Assembly: GCA_050010535.1 (NCBI GenBank)
Contig: JBEKKT010000006.1
Span: 1-56,041, forward strand
DNA length: 56,041 bases
Direction: 5' to 3'
Source: JAJRAG01 sp050010535
Lineage (GTDB): Archaea > Thermoplasmatota > Thermoplasmata > Methanomassiliicoccales > JACIVX01
In this document: positions 16,097 through 24,645 of the stretch, piece by piece
Layout: each line of letters opens with the position of its first letter
Numbering within the stretch: position 1 is the first letter of the stretch
Made by a program: the position numbers and the translations under genes
Notes under the pieces: model-generated
What the model saw: the letters and a program-made list of their open reading frames with translations, nothing else
What the model was told of the DNA's origin: nothing
The model's database searches: none

Positions 16097-16531
16097 TTCT
16101 ATCCAGACGCTCGCGGATCGGGTCGTGGACCTGAGCCCCAAGGAACATAGCTATGTTATCAGGCATGATAGCGGGGTCATCACCTTTATATCCGAAAAAG
16201 TGGAAACCACTAGGTGCGACAGAGAAGTCGCCGGTCGGAAGTTCATCGCCTTCACCGACATGAACCTCCCGATACGAGAACCTGCCGTGGCTTCAACCAT
16301 CGCCGAACCTCTGCTCCCGATACTTGTCGCAGCGGTTTCCTCCCCCTAAGGATATGGATGAAGCCTCGGCCCACATTTTCACTGCGTGGGCACATTGACA
16401 TCGCAATTCAGTGTTCCTGGCTATCACCATTCATCATGCGGGTTGCGTTATCATCATTTTAGACCTGATGTACATTTATGCGCATCAAACCGCAGAAATG
16501 TTAAATAGTCCCTCATTATTACCACTCTTCC
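16097..16531. other. 435-bp gap before trpB2
   Basis: No supported gene. A 74-codon plus frame (16125-16349) and a 49-codon minus frame occur but neither has coding character I trust. ACCTTTATATCC near 16181-16192 is a possible TATA box without an obvious gene. GTTAAATAG at 16499-16507 is the TATA box of trpB2, with an imperfect palindrome GATGTACATTTATGCGCATC just upstream. Confidence 0.5.
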
Positions 16532-17854
16532 ATGACATCTAATAGCAATGACTTCAGAGTGCAACTTGGAATCGAAGACATCCCCAGGAAGTGGTACAAC
16601 ATCGCATACGATCTTCCTGAGCCTTTGCCACCTCCGCTGAATCCCCAGACAAAGGAGCCGATCACGGCAGAGGATCTTAAAGCGATCTTCCCAATGGGTT
16701 TGATCCAACAGGAGGTCTCGACCGAACAGTACATCGACATCCCGGAGGAAGTCAGGGATGCTCTCATGCTGATAGGTCGCCCGAGCCCCCTACAAAGGGC
16801 GAAGAGGTTAGAGGCTGCTCTGAAGACTCCCGCGAAGATATTCTTCAAGCGCGAGGATCTGAGCCCGGCGGGCAGCCACAAGCCGAACACGGCCATAGCG
16901 CAAGCGTACTTCAACATGAAGGAGGGAACAGAAAACCTGACAACGGAGACAGGGGCCGGTCAATGGGGATCGGCGCTTGCCCTCGCCTGCTCGATATTCA
17001 ATCTCACGTGCACGGTGTTCATGGTCCGGATCAGCTACGACCAGAAGCCCTACAGACGGTACGTAATGGAGACATACGGAGCCCGCGTTTTCCCATCCCC
17101 CAGCAATGAGACCGAGTTCGGCAAGAAGCTTCTTGCGGAAAGGCCCGATCATCCGGGGTCCCTGGGAATAGCGATAAGCGAGGCGATTGCGACAGCCGTA
17201 AGCATGAAGAATACGAAGTACTCGCTCGGAAGCGTCGCCAACCACGTTATGCTCCACCAAACGGTCATAGGACAGGAAGTTGTCAAGCAAATGGAGATGC
17301 TGGATCTCACTCCCGACTACATGATCGGATGTGTGGGCGGCGGAAGCAACTTTGCTGGATTCTCGTTCCCTATGGTCGGAAAGAAATTAAGGGGGAAGTT
17401 GGACACAGAGTTCATCGCGGTCGAACCGAGGTCGGTGCCATCTCTCACCCGGGGCAAGTACGAATACGACTTCGGCGACACTGCTGGTATGACGCCATTG
17501 TTCAAGATGTACACCCTCGGACACGACTTCATCCCCTCCCCGATTCACGCCGGGGGACTCAGATACCACGGAATGGCGCCGACGGTCAGCTTGCTTGCCA
17601 AGCTCGGCGCGATAAAGTCGGTTGCATACGATCAGAAAGATACGTTCTCCGCAGGCGTCATGTTCGCCAAGAGCGAGGGAATCATACCTGCCCCTGAATC
17701 TAATCACGCCATCAAAGCCGCGATCGACCTGGCCTTAGAGGCGAAGAAGAAGAAAGAAGAGAAAATCATAGTCTTCAACCTATCTGGACACGGCCTGCTC
17801 GACATGAGCGGGTATGCGGCCTATAACAGCGGAAAGATGAATTCCTCGAGCTGA
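16532..17854 (+). CDS. trpB2: Tryptophan synthase beta chain-like protein (TrpB2)
   Basis: A 440-residue PLP enzyme of the TrpB2 subgroup, longer than TrpB1. The Schiff-base lysine is in SPAGSHKPNT, followed by ETGAGQWGSALALA and the phosphate loop CVGGGSNFAGF. TrpB2 makes tryptophan from indole (or phosphoserine in some archaea) without needing TrpA. No trpA or other trp gene is adjacent. The TATA box about 28 nt upstream predicts a leaderless transcript. Confidence 0.9.
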   Translation: MTSNSNDFRVQLGIEDIPRKWYNIAYDLPEPLPPPLNPQTKEPITAEDLKAIFPMGLIQQEVSTEQYIDIPEEVRDALMLIGRPSPLQRAKRLEAALKTPAKIFFKREDLSPAGSHKPNTAIAQAYFNMKEGTENLTTETGAGQWGSALALACSIFNLTCTVFMVRISYDQKPYRRYVMETYGARVFPSPSNETEFGKKLLAERPDHPGSLGIAISEAIATAVSMKNTKYSLGSVANHVMLHQTVIGQEVVKQMEMLDLTPDYMIGCVGGGSNFAGFSFPMVGKKLRGKLDTEFIAVEPRSVPSLTRGKYEYDFGDTAGMTPLFKMYTLGHDFIPSPIHAGGLRYHGMAPTVSLLAKLGAIKSVAYDQKDTFSAGVMFAKSEGIIPAPESNHAIKAAIDLALEAKKKKEEKIIVFNLSGHGLLDMSGYAAYNSGKMNSSS

Positions 17855-18059
17855 CGCAGACCGGAACGCCGCCGTCTGGGGACTCGTACGAGAGAGTAGC
17901 GGCGCTCTTACCCCTCCCCATTCTTCCTATTCCATTCTTTGCAGCCAGGCGCATCGAGTCTAGAAACCGATCAAGAGTGCAAGAGGACATTCCGTCAATC
18001 AAAGCGATTTTGGTTTCGGAGATCTATACCCCTAACAGTCCAGGGAGGATGAAATCGAA

Positions 18060-18974
18060 ATGCCGTACGCGATCATAGTCCACGGTGGTGCATGGGACAT
18101 CCCAGAGAACGCTCATGAGGCGCATAAGAGCGGATGTCTCAGGGCCGCTGACATCGGATATCACGCCTTAGCCTACGGGGAATCCGCCCTCGACGCGGTT
18201 GAGGGGGCCGTTAGGTCGATGGAGGAGGATCCCACCTTCGACGCCGGTAGAGGTTCGTTCCTCAACAGTGAGGCAGAGGTCGAGATGGACGCGATGATAA
18301 TGGAGGGCAGGAATCTCAATTTTGGCTCCGTGGCTGCAGTCCAGTCGATCAGGCATCCGATCACCCTCGCGAGAAAGGTGATGGACCTCTCACCGCATTG
18401 CATGATCGTCGGGGAAGGGGCACTCAAGTTCGCAAGGCAGGTCGGCATGGAAACCGTGACGACCGCTGACCTTCTGACCGAGCGTGAGCTCGAGCGCTGG
18501 AAGAGCATCAAGGCCAAGCGCAAGTACGAACATAGAAGAATATTCGAGGGCGAACCGAAACCCTTGGAGAAGAGGGGGACCGTCGGGGCGGTCGCACTAG
18601 ATACGAATGGGCTCATAGCCGCGGCAACCTCGACCGGTGGCACGCCAAACAAACTCCCAGGACGGGTGGGTGACAGTCCGATCGTTGGGTGCGGAACCTA
18701 CGCGGATAACCGCAGTGCCGGGGTCTGCGCCACCGGACTGGGGGAATCCCTCATGAAGATCGTTCCGGCAAGAAGAGTCTGCGAAGATATCGAGAAGGGG
18801 ATGAACCCGATGAATGCGGCGTCCGAGACGATAAATCATCTGGGAGAGAGAGTCGATGGACTTGGCGGGGTCATTGTTCTCGACAGAAACGGCAAGATAG
18901 GATACTCTTTCAACACCCCCTATATGGCATGCGCATTCATTAATGAGGAAGGGAGGACAACCGCGTTCATTTGA
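18060..18974 (+). CDS. iaaA: Isoaspartyl peptidase / L-asparaginase (Ntn hydrolase)
   Basis: A 304-residue precursor of the plant-type asparaginase family. IIVHGGAWDI starts the fold, and GTVGAVALDTNG contains the autocleavage Gly-Thr (about residue 178), whose Thr becomes the nucleophile. STGGTPNKLPGRVGDSP is the substrate and calcium-loop region. It removes isoaspartyl dipeptides and hydrolyses asparagine. The SD sequence GGGAGGATGA lies just upstream of the ATG. Confidence 0.9.
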   Translation: MPYAIIVHGGAWDIPENAHEAHKSGCLRAADIGYHALAYGESALDAVEGAVRSMEEDPTFDAGRGSFLNSEAEVEMDAMIMEGRNLNFGSVAAVQSIRHPITLARKVMDLSPHCMIVGEGALKFARQVGMETVTTADLLTERELERWKSIKAKRKYEHRRIFEGEPKPLEKRGTVGAVALDTNGLIAAATSTGGTPNKLPGRVGDSPIVGCGTYADNRSAGVCATGLGESLMKIVPARRVCEDIEKGMNPMNAASETINHLGERVDGLGGVIVLDRNGKIGYSFNTPYMACAFINEEGRTTAFI

Positions 18975-19106
18975 TCTGGTCAAGAACAGGAGCGCATTAT
19001 TATCTGACTTGATATCGCTGGACCGCTCGATAGCCAGTTCCGAGCGAACCCAACTTCGAAAAGAGATTAATAGAGGAATGACTTTAGTCTACGAATCACA
19101 TAACGG

Positions 19107-19664
19107 GTGTGGGAAGAGAAGAAGGTGTGCGCCCTGCTTGCGACAGACACCGTCGGAGAATCCTATCAGAAGGTGGACTCTGTCAGTGTGAACGTTGGCG
19201 GGGAGGTACTCACCCTAGACTGCGGCAGGACGTATTTCGTTGTGGACCGGAGACTGGACAAGATTCTGGGTATCGCCCGCAATCTTGTCGGTGCCGGCAG
19301 CAGCGTACTCTGCATATCCCGCTTCCATCCCGACCTGGTCAACGAGAGATGGTCGGAGAAGGGGGTGCAGTCGATATGGCTCAGCGAGAGACCGGGGACG
19401 AGGAACGTGCCCCCCGGTCAGCTTTCCCGACTGACCCAGAACACGGCCTCATTTACAAAGAACAACCCGAGCTCTGTCGTACTGCTCGACGGCATCGAAT
19501 ACCTTTCTCTATTCAATGACTTCCAGAGACTTCAGATGTTCATCGAACAGATGAACGACATAGTCATGGAGTCGCATGCAATACTCTTGATTGCAGTAGA
19601 CCCCCGACTGTTTGACCCCCGGTCTCTTGCAAGGCTTCAGAGGTTTGCTGAAATCGTGAGCTAG
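19107..19664 (+). CDS. DUF835 protein
   Basis: A 185-residue DUF835 protein with YFVVDRRLDKILGIARNL, VLCISRFHPD, VVLLDGIEYLSLFNDFQRL and ILLIAVDPRLFD. The first in-frame start is a GTG at 19107, right after a TAA. The last 101 bp overlap, tail to tail, the next DUF835 gene on the opposite strand. The two are about as similar to each other as to the copy at 8846. The role of the family is unknown. Confidence 0.75.
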   Translation: MWEEKKVCALLATDTVGESYQKVDSVSVNVGGEVLTLDCGRTYFVVDRRLDKILGIARNLVGAGSSVLCISRFHPDLVNERWSEKGVQSIWLSERPGTRNVPPGQLSRLTQNTASFTKNNPSSVVLLDGIEYLSLFNDFQRLQMFIEQMNDIVMESHAILLIAVDPRLFDPRSLARLQRFAEIVS

Positions 19665-20148
19665 CGTTCGAAGCCATCATTTCATTTGCATTGCACCTCG
19701 GGAACGTTTCGTACAGTCTATCGAGGTCCCTTTGCTCGAGCGACAATGGATCGATGCATATTAGCATCTCAGCATTCGTGCCCACGAGCGCGTCATCGAT
19801 TTCATCCAAGGCGCCCATGATCTTACTCATATCATTCCATATCAGAAGATATTCGAGCCCGTCCAGGAACACGAGCATGTTCCTGTCTGCTTTCGCTCCC
19901 GTTTTCAGCATCCTGACAATTTGACTGAGGGATTTGGGGGACATGACGTTCTTCCCTTTGCAGCCGCTCAACCAGTGACACTCGACGTCATGAAGACCGT
20001 GCTTCTGTATCACATAGTCTGGATGAAGTCGGGTAATGCAAATTCCCCTTCGTCCGCTATCCAGCAGTTTGGAGAGAACCTGGAAACCATAGCGGGGGTA
20101 TCCTTCGACCAGCAGGGAAATTCTGGACCTTCTCTTCACATCAGTCAT
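19564..20148 (-). CDS. DUF835 protein, divergent from the STAND/TPR gene
   Basis: A 194-residue DUF835 protein: SLLVEGYPRYGFQVLSKLL, GICITRLHPDYV, MLVFLDGLEYLLIWNDMSKI and MLICIDPLSLEQ. The last about 35 residues are beyond the family core and are antisense to the neighbouring DUF835 gene. Its start is 125 nt from the GTG of the STAND/TPR gene, so both read from one divergent promoter region holding the AGTTGAGCATGCTAC site. It may belong to the same regulon. Confidence 0.75.
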   Translation of the reverse strand: MTDVKRRSRISLLVEGYPRYGFQVLSKLLDSGRRGICITRLHPDYVIQKHGLHDVECHWLSGCKGKNVMSPKSLSQIVRMLKTGAKADRNMLVFLDGLEYLLIWNDMSKIMGALDEIDDALVGTNAEMLICIDPLSLEQRDLDRLYETFPRCNANEMMASNASSRFQQTSEALQETGGQTVGGLLQSRVLHATP

Positions 20149-20194
20149 TCTACTCCACCAATTCCGTTATCTTGTCTGGGAAGTTTACAGTTCT

Positions 20195-20206
20195 AAATAT
20201 TTAAAT
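20195..20206 (+). promoter_or_regulatory. TATA box of the STAND/TPR gene
   Basis: AAATATTTAAAT is a strong archaeal TATA box. Transcription would begin near 20228, placing the 15-bp shared motif between TATA box and start site. Confidence 0.65.
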
Positions 20207-20209
20207 CCA

Positions 20210-20224
20210 AGTTGAGCATGCTAC
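20210..20224 (+). promoter_or_regulatory. Shared operator-like site 1 (AGTTGAGCATGCTAC)
   Basis: Fifteen bases identical to 23403-23417, with a GCATGC palindrome inside. Its position just downstream of the TATA box of the STAND/TPR gene is where a bound protein would block transcription, so autorepression is the simplest guess. Confidence 0.55.
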
Positions 20225-20272
20225 TTTTTGCTTAGCGAATCTTTTTTTCCTTCAACGCGCAATCCCTCTCCC

Positions 20273-22996
20273 GTGAACCGGAGCGGTAGGAAATTCCTGC
20301 TGAGCATGGAGGAAAAGATAATCCTCCAGCTCCTTTCCCAACACAGGTTCTATCAAGATTCTGACGCTCCGATCGCCCTTACCCAAGAAGGGATTGCATC
20401 TGCGACTGGCATCGGTAGAAACAACGTATCACGGATTGTTAACAACCTCGCGAAGCAAGGTGATGTAGAAATCCAAAGCAAGCACGTGAAGGGGCTTCCA
20501 AGCATACGCCGGGTTCACTTTCTGACTCCAAATGGTTTCCAGAAGGCCTTGAGACTCAAAGGGGAAATCGAGAGCACGAAAGTGAAGGTGATTGATTTCA
20601 GCGGAGAGGAGAAAACAGACGAGATCGGAAAGCTGAACATATACCTGCCAAGACCCTACTCCCTTCTTGAACTGGCTATAGCAATCACTAGGGGAAGTTT
20701 CGATTGTGCCGCATTCCACGAGATGAAAATTAAAGAAGAGAGGAGGTTCGTTGACTTTACTGACAGAAAGCCGACCGTCAGGTGGTTCCTTGGCCGGGAG
20801 AAGGAACTAGACGGACTGTTCGAATTCCTGGCCTCCGATAACGCGAGGATAATGGTTGTATACGGCATTCCAGGCATCGGAAAGACCACACTGCTCGCCA
20901 AATTCGCCCAGGACGTCAGGGATAGGATAAACATATTTTGGTATCGGATCCACGAATGGATGACGTTAAAGAGCTTGCTGACTCCAATGGCGGAGTTCCT
21001 CTCGCAGCTCGGCAGAAAAGGGCTTGAGAGGTTCCTTGCTCAGAACGAGAACCCGGGGATCGGAGACATCACGAACGTGATATCATCCGATTTAGTTGAT
21101 CTCTCAGCGCTGATCATGCTTGATGACGTTCAGAAGGCAGACAAGCCTATTTTGGAGTTCCTCAGCGCGCTTGTCGGGACGCTTGAGATTCTGCCGGGAA
21201 TCAGGGTGATATGCGCAAGCAGAGAAGTGCCTTCATTCTACACACGTAGCCAGATTTTCGGGGGAGCCGTGAGGGAGTTGGCGCTCGAAGGACTTGACAA
21301 GAAAAGCAGCATACAAATAATGAAGCGAAGAGCGATTCCGGATAAGTACTTCGACGGACTATATCAAGCCACTAAGGGACACCCTCTATTCCTCGAACTG
21401 ATTGAAGAACCCGGGAGAATGCTAGACAAGAACATTCGGATGTTCATAGAGCAAGAAGTCCATTCTAGACTGGAACTGTCTGAATGCCGCATTCTTGAGA
21501 TTGCCTCGGTTTTCAGGTACCCAGTGAACCTGGATGCATTCTTCGTCATGGAGGAGGAGATCGCCAAGAACGCAGGCCCAAGGACGAAGGAGATGAAGTA
21601 TGAGGACTACTTCATCGATTATGACACAATCGAAGGGTTGCTGACCAAATCACTTCTTCAGGAATCGTTAGGGCGAATGATTGGCATGCATGATCTCTTG
21701 AGGGATTTCTTCTACAACCGCACGCCGCCCAGACAGAGGGCATTGTATCATAGGGCGGCCTCCAAGTACTACCTGCGAGATACCGCCTCCCCCTCTCATG
21801 TGGAGGCAATGTATCACGCCCTCATGGCTGGGGATCATGACATAGCGATTCAAATCGCTGCAGGGAATGGGAGAGAGATAATAACGGATGGTTACGCTTC
21901 GGCATTCGACCCGCTCCTCCGGACATTGCTCATGCGGTGCGAGGGTATCATGGGAAGAGAAAGGACTGAGATACTGCTGCTCCAGGGAGACATAAGTGAC
22001 CTGCAAGGGGACTGGGACGAGGCCCTTTCACAGTTCCGGGAGATTCTGGCAATTGCTTCTGATGTCGGAGATAGGAAACTAATGGCCGACGTTTATAGGA
22101 GAATCGGGGCAATCGCCCTGAAGAGAGGGAAGTACGAGGAAGCTCTCGACCTGCTGAGCAAGAGTTTGTCGATAGCCAAGAATCTTGGGGACAGCCACAC
22201 TCAAGTTGAGGCATACTACGACATGGGTGGCATATGCGAACGAAGGGGAAGGCTCCAGGAGGCGCTGTCTTGCTTCTCCACATCGATGGATCTCGGGCGC
22301 GCGTTGGGCGACGACGTTGGACTCGGAAAAGCTCTGTACGGACTCGGAAGGGTGCACGGGCAGTTGCTCGAGCACGAGAATGCGATTCAAGACAAGACAG
22401 AGGCCCTGCAGGTGCTAGAGAAGACCGGCGACATAAAGGAAATAGCCAAGGTCTGCACGAGCTTGGGGAATGACCTGTGGATTGTCGGCCGAACAGAGGA
22501 GTCACTAAAGATGCAGGAGAGGGCCATAGAGCTTGCGAGCTCGGCAGGCGACCTCTCGACCATCGGATATGCCATGTCTAACACGGCAGCAGCCTACCTT
22601 GGAATGGAGAATCAGGAAAAGACGGAGGAAATGCTTGATTGTGCAATTCCAATATTCGGGAAGCTGAACGATCCGATAATGATCGCGACGATGCACTTAT
22701 ACAGAGGTTATCTTCACAACCTCAGGAAGGAGTGGGATTGGGCCAAGGAGAAATTCCGACTGAGCCTTGATCTCCTCCGTCAGGTCGACGCGCCGTTGAG
22801 GCTTGGGCATTGGCTGTTCGAGATTAGCCAAGTGTACGCCGAGAACAAGGATTACGAAGAGGCGAAGCAGCTTCTCGATGAGGCCCTGCATTTGGCCAAA
22901 CGAGGGGACAATGAGAACCTGAGAAGGGAGGTAGAAGTGGCTCTGAACAGATTGACAGTCAGCGAGAAATCATCGTTGATCAGAGAATCAACCTGA
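20273..22996 (+). CDS. Winged-helix / STAND ATPase / TPR regulator
   Basis: About 907 residues from the GTG at 20273; TTG 20228 or ATG 20306 are alternatives. Order of parts: a winged-helix DNA-binding domain (about 10-90; LTQEGIASATGIGRNNVSRI is the HTH); a linker; an NB-ARC-like STAND ATPase with Walker A GIPGIGKTT (about 198) and Walker B LIMLDDV (about 283); a winged helical region; then about eight TPRs to the end (for example GKYEEALDLLSKSLSIAK). Such proteins are off-state switches opened by a ligand, often a peptide or protein bound to the TPRs. It faces the IPVSDPH precursor gene tail to tail. I infer a ligand-responsive transcription regulator. Confidence 0.85.
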   Translation: MNRSGRKFLLSMEEKIILQLLSQHRFYQDSDAPIALTQEGIASATGIGRNNVSRIVNNLAKQGDVEIQSKHVKGLPSIRRVHFLTPNGFQKALRLKGEIESTKVKVIDFSGEEKTDEIGKLNIYLPRPYSLLELAIAITRGSFDCAAFHEMKIKEERRFVDFTDRKPTVRWFLGREKELDGLFEFLASDNARIMVVYGIPGIGKTTLLAKFAQDVRDRINIFWYRIHEWMTLKSLLTPMAEFLSQLGRKGLERFLAQNENPGIGDITNVISSDLVDLSALIMLDDVQKADKPILEFLSALVGTLEILPGIRVICASREVPSFYTRSQIFGGAVRELALEGLDKKSSIQIMKRRAIPDKYFDGLYQATKGHPLFLELIEEPGRMLDKNIRMFIEQEVHSRLELSECRILEIASVFRYPVNLDAFFVMEEEIAKNAGPRTKEMKYEDYFIDYDTIEGLLTKSLLQESLGRMIGMHDLLRDFFYNRTPPRQRALYHRAASKYYLRDTASPSHVEAMYHALMAGDHDIAIQIAAGNGREIITDGYASAFDPLLRTLLMRCEGIMGRERTEILLLQGDISDLQGDWDEALSQFREILAIASDVGDRKLMADVYRRIGAIALKRGKYEEALDLLSKSLSIAKNLGDSHTQVEAYYDMGGICERRGRLQEALSCFSTSMDLGRALGDDVGLGKALYGLGRVHGQLLEHENAIQDKTEALQVLEKTGDIKEIAKVCTSLGNDLWIVGRTEESLKMQERAIELASSAGDLSTIGYAMSNTAAAYLGMENQEKTEEMLDCAIPIFGKLNDPIMIATMHLYRGYLHNLRKEWDWAKEKFRLSLDLLRQVDAPLRLGHWLFEISQVYAENKDYEEAKQLLDEALHLAKRGDNENLRREVEVALNRLTVSEKSSLIREST

Positions 22997-23057
22997 ATTC
23001 ATGTCTACGGGGAATCGAAAAGAAGAATGAAATTGAAAAAGGGAATAATGACCGAAA

Positions 23058-23345
23058 TCAGTGCGGATCGCTCACAGGGATGTAGACACCTGAAAGGTCA
23101 GCTAGCAGAGTTATGCAGTGGGGATCGCTCACGGGGATGTAGTTGACGGAACTTCCCGAGACCACGCCCAATCTGTTCGACCACTTATGCGGATCACTGA
23201 CCGGAATGGAACTCGCGGCGCCCCCGAGAATCCCGTGGGGATCGCTCACGGGTATTGTCATCGGAACGACCGATGAAAGTGCAAAGGCTCCAGCAATCGC
23301 AAAAAGCGAAAACGTGGCCATAACTGCTATCATTTTGCTTTTCAT
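23058..23345 (-). CDS. Secreted precursor with four IPVSDPH repeats
   Basis: A 95-residue protein from the ATG at 23345; a longer upstream frame lacks coding character and crosses the promoter. GAGGTG lies 7 nt before the ATG. Residues 1-22 are a signal peptide (MKSKMIAVMATFSLFAIAGAFA) with an AxA-type cleavage site. IPVSDPH occurs exactly at residues 31-37, 47-53, 70-76 and 89-95, the last ending at the C-terminus. Spacers of 9, 16 and 12 residues differ in sequence. Repeats use different synonymous codons, so the peptide, not the DNA, is conserved. This looks like a multi-copy peptide precursor. The family is unknown to me. Confidence 0.8.
   Translation of the reverse strand: MKSKMIAVMATFSLFAIAGAFALSSVVPMTIPVSDPHGILGGAASSIPVSDPHKWSNRLGVVSGSSVNYIPVSDPHCITLLADLSGVYIPVSDPH
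23061..23255 (-). repeat. Four heptapeptide-coding repeats
   Basis: On the plus strand the units start at 23061, 23118, 23187 and 23235. Each is 21 bp and encodes IPVSDPH. The second repeat in the protein (ATT CCG GTC AGT GAT CCG CAT) differs from the others at most third positions, while the peptide is unchanged. Confidence 0.85.
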
Positions 23346-23386
23346 GTTGACACCTCGAATTACTCGTTGCGAACTGCTTCGCCGAG

Positions 23387-23399
23387 AGAATATAAAAAG
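23387..23399 (-). promoter_or_regulatory. TATA box of the IPVSDPH precursor gene
   Basis: On the minus strand TTTTTATATTC lies about 45 nt upstream of the ATG, giving a leader of roughly 20 nt that contains the SD sequence. Confidence 0.6.
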
Positions 23400-23402
23400 A
23401 GT

Positions 23403-23417
23403 AGTTGAGCATGCTAC
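23403..23417. promoter_or_regulatory. Shared operator-like site 2 (AGTTGAGCATGCTAC)
   Basis: Identical to 20210-20224. It lies between two divergent TATA boxes, directly upstream of the precursor's TATA box on the minus strand and about 8 bp before a plus-strand TATA box (TTTAAATATA, 23425-23434). Upstream placement suits activation of the precursor gene. The surrounding GTAG...CTAC adds dyad character here. Confidence 0.55.
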
Positions 23418-23424
23418 AGTTATC

Positions 23425-23434
23425 TTTAAATATA
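23425..23434 (+). promoter_or_regulatory. Plus-strand TATA box toward the SDR gene
   Basis: TTTAAATATA faces the SDR gene at 23572 and would give a leader of about 115 nt. No nearer good TATA box is seen for that gene. Confidence 0.4.
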
Positions 23435-23571
23435 ATGGAAGACCGATTCCCAAGCTAGATGCTCGGGACAGTATGCGTTTTGTAGCCCCTCGTTTCCGTA
23501 CAATCCAACGCATTCCGATGAACAGATCTACGATGGGTTTTTAGCCTGCAGACGGCTTATCGTCGACTCAC

Positions 23572-24570
23572 ATGACTAGCTTAGTGACAGGGGCATCAGG
23601 TTTTCTTGGTGGGCACGTTGTCGAAGCTCTCTGCAATCGCGGGGAGAAGGTGGTGATACTCGCTCGGAAAACGAGCAACATCTCCGCCATCAAGGACCTT
23701 CCAATCGAGGTCCGCTATGGGGATCTCACTGATCTAGAATCCGTGAAACGGGCGGCCAAGGGCGTTGACCGCATATACCATTGCGCAGGTGCCGTCCGCT
23801 ACGTCGTCCCGTACGATGATCTCTACAGGGCAAACGTTATGAGCGCTCAAAACGTCGTCATCGCGGGAGCGGGGGCGGGCGTGACTAGAATCGTTCATGC
23901 GAGTTCGCTCGGAGTCTCTGGCCCTGAAGGACTAATGTCCCCGAACGACAAGGACTCGTATTCCCCTTCGATCAAGGAGAAGTATTGCAGATCGAAGACC
24001 GAGGCGGAAGCGATGTTCTTCAAGGAGTGCGCGGAAAGAGGGGTTGGAGGAGTGGCGTTGAGACCGGGCGTCATATACGGACCTAGGGACTACACCGCCT
24101 CGTTCTTCTGGTTCAAGATCGTCGACTCCGGTAAGGTGGTCTACATCGGCGATGGCACGGCGAGGTTTCCGCTCATCTATATCGAAGACCTTGTCAGAGT
24201 CTTCCTTGTGGCAGGAGAGAAGGACGGAATCTTGGGAAGGGCGTACAACCTTGACGGACCCGAAGAGGTTTGCCTAAAGAGGCTCTACGATCAAGTATCC
24301 AAGGAGTTGGGGAAGGACATCATCCCTGCCTTCGTAACCTATCACTTCTCCCACTTCACCGCGAGACTGAGCGAGTTCCGCGTCGCACTGGGCGGATACA
24401 AAAAAGAACCTGGGCTTTCCAAGTTCGTCGTCGAGCTATTCGGCGTGGACCATGGCAAGATAGACTGCTCGAGAGCCCGCCTGGAGCTGGGGTTCAATCC
24501 GACTACTGGTATCGAGGATGGAATAAGGAGAACGGCCGAGTGGTACAAGACCGTGAGGGGGGAATCGTAA
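23572..24570 (+). CDS. NAD(P)-dependent epimerase/dehydratase (extended SDR)
   Basis: A 332-residue extended SDR protein. VTGASGFLGGHV (residues 4-15) is the nucleotide-binding TGxxGxxG, YGDLTD binds the adenine, and a HASSLG strand follows. The catalytic YxxxK is seen as YCRSK (about 142), and RPGVIYGPRD follows. The family covers sugar epimerases, dihydroflavonol reductase-like enzymes and sterol dehydrogenase-like enzymes; the substrate cannot be told. It shares the divergent promoter region with the IPVSDPH precursor. Confidence 0.85.
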   Translation: MTSLVTGASGFLGGHVVEALCNRGEKVVILARKTSNISAIKDLPIEVRYGDLTDLESVKRAAKGVDRIYHCAGAVRYVVPYDDLYRANVMSAQNVVIAGAGAGVTRIVHASSLGVSGPEGLMSPNDKDSYSPSIKEKYCRSKTEAEAMFFKECAERGVGGVALRPGVIYGPRDYTASFFWFKIVDSGKVVYIGDGTARFPLIYIEDLVRVFLVAGEKDGILGRAYNLDGPEEVCLKRLYDQVSKELGKDIIPAFVTYHFSHFTARLSEFRVALGGYKKEPGLSKFVVELFGVDHGKIDCSRARLELGFNPTTGIEDGIRRTAEWYKTVRGES

Positions 24571-24645
24571 ACTAGCCTTCAGAACGTGCACTTCTATGAC
24601 CTCCCATCAATTCGATAGTGCTAAATATTGTCAAGGCGGTAGCGT

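Noticed and set aside
15173..16141. 322-codon minus frame opposite nrdJ
   Set aside because: Exact antisense of a well-supported ribonucleotide reductase; no domain seen.
20228..20272. TTG at 20228 as start of the STAND/TPR protein
   Set aside because: It coincides with the predicted transcription start, and the extra residues are Ser/Pro-rich without domain character. GTG 20273 or ATG 20306 fit better, though leaderless TTG use cannot be excluded.
23346..23513. N-terminal extension of the IPVSDPH precursor frame
   Set aside because: The extension crosses the TATA box and the shared operator, and a ribosome site precedes the ATG at 23345, which starts a textbook signal peptide.
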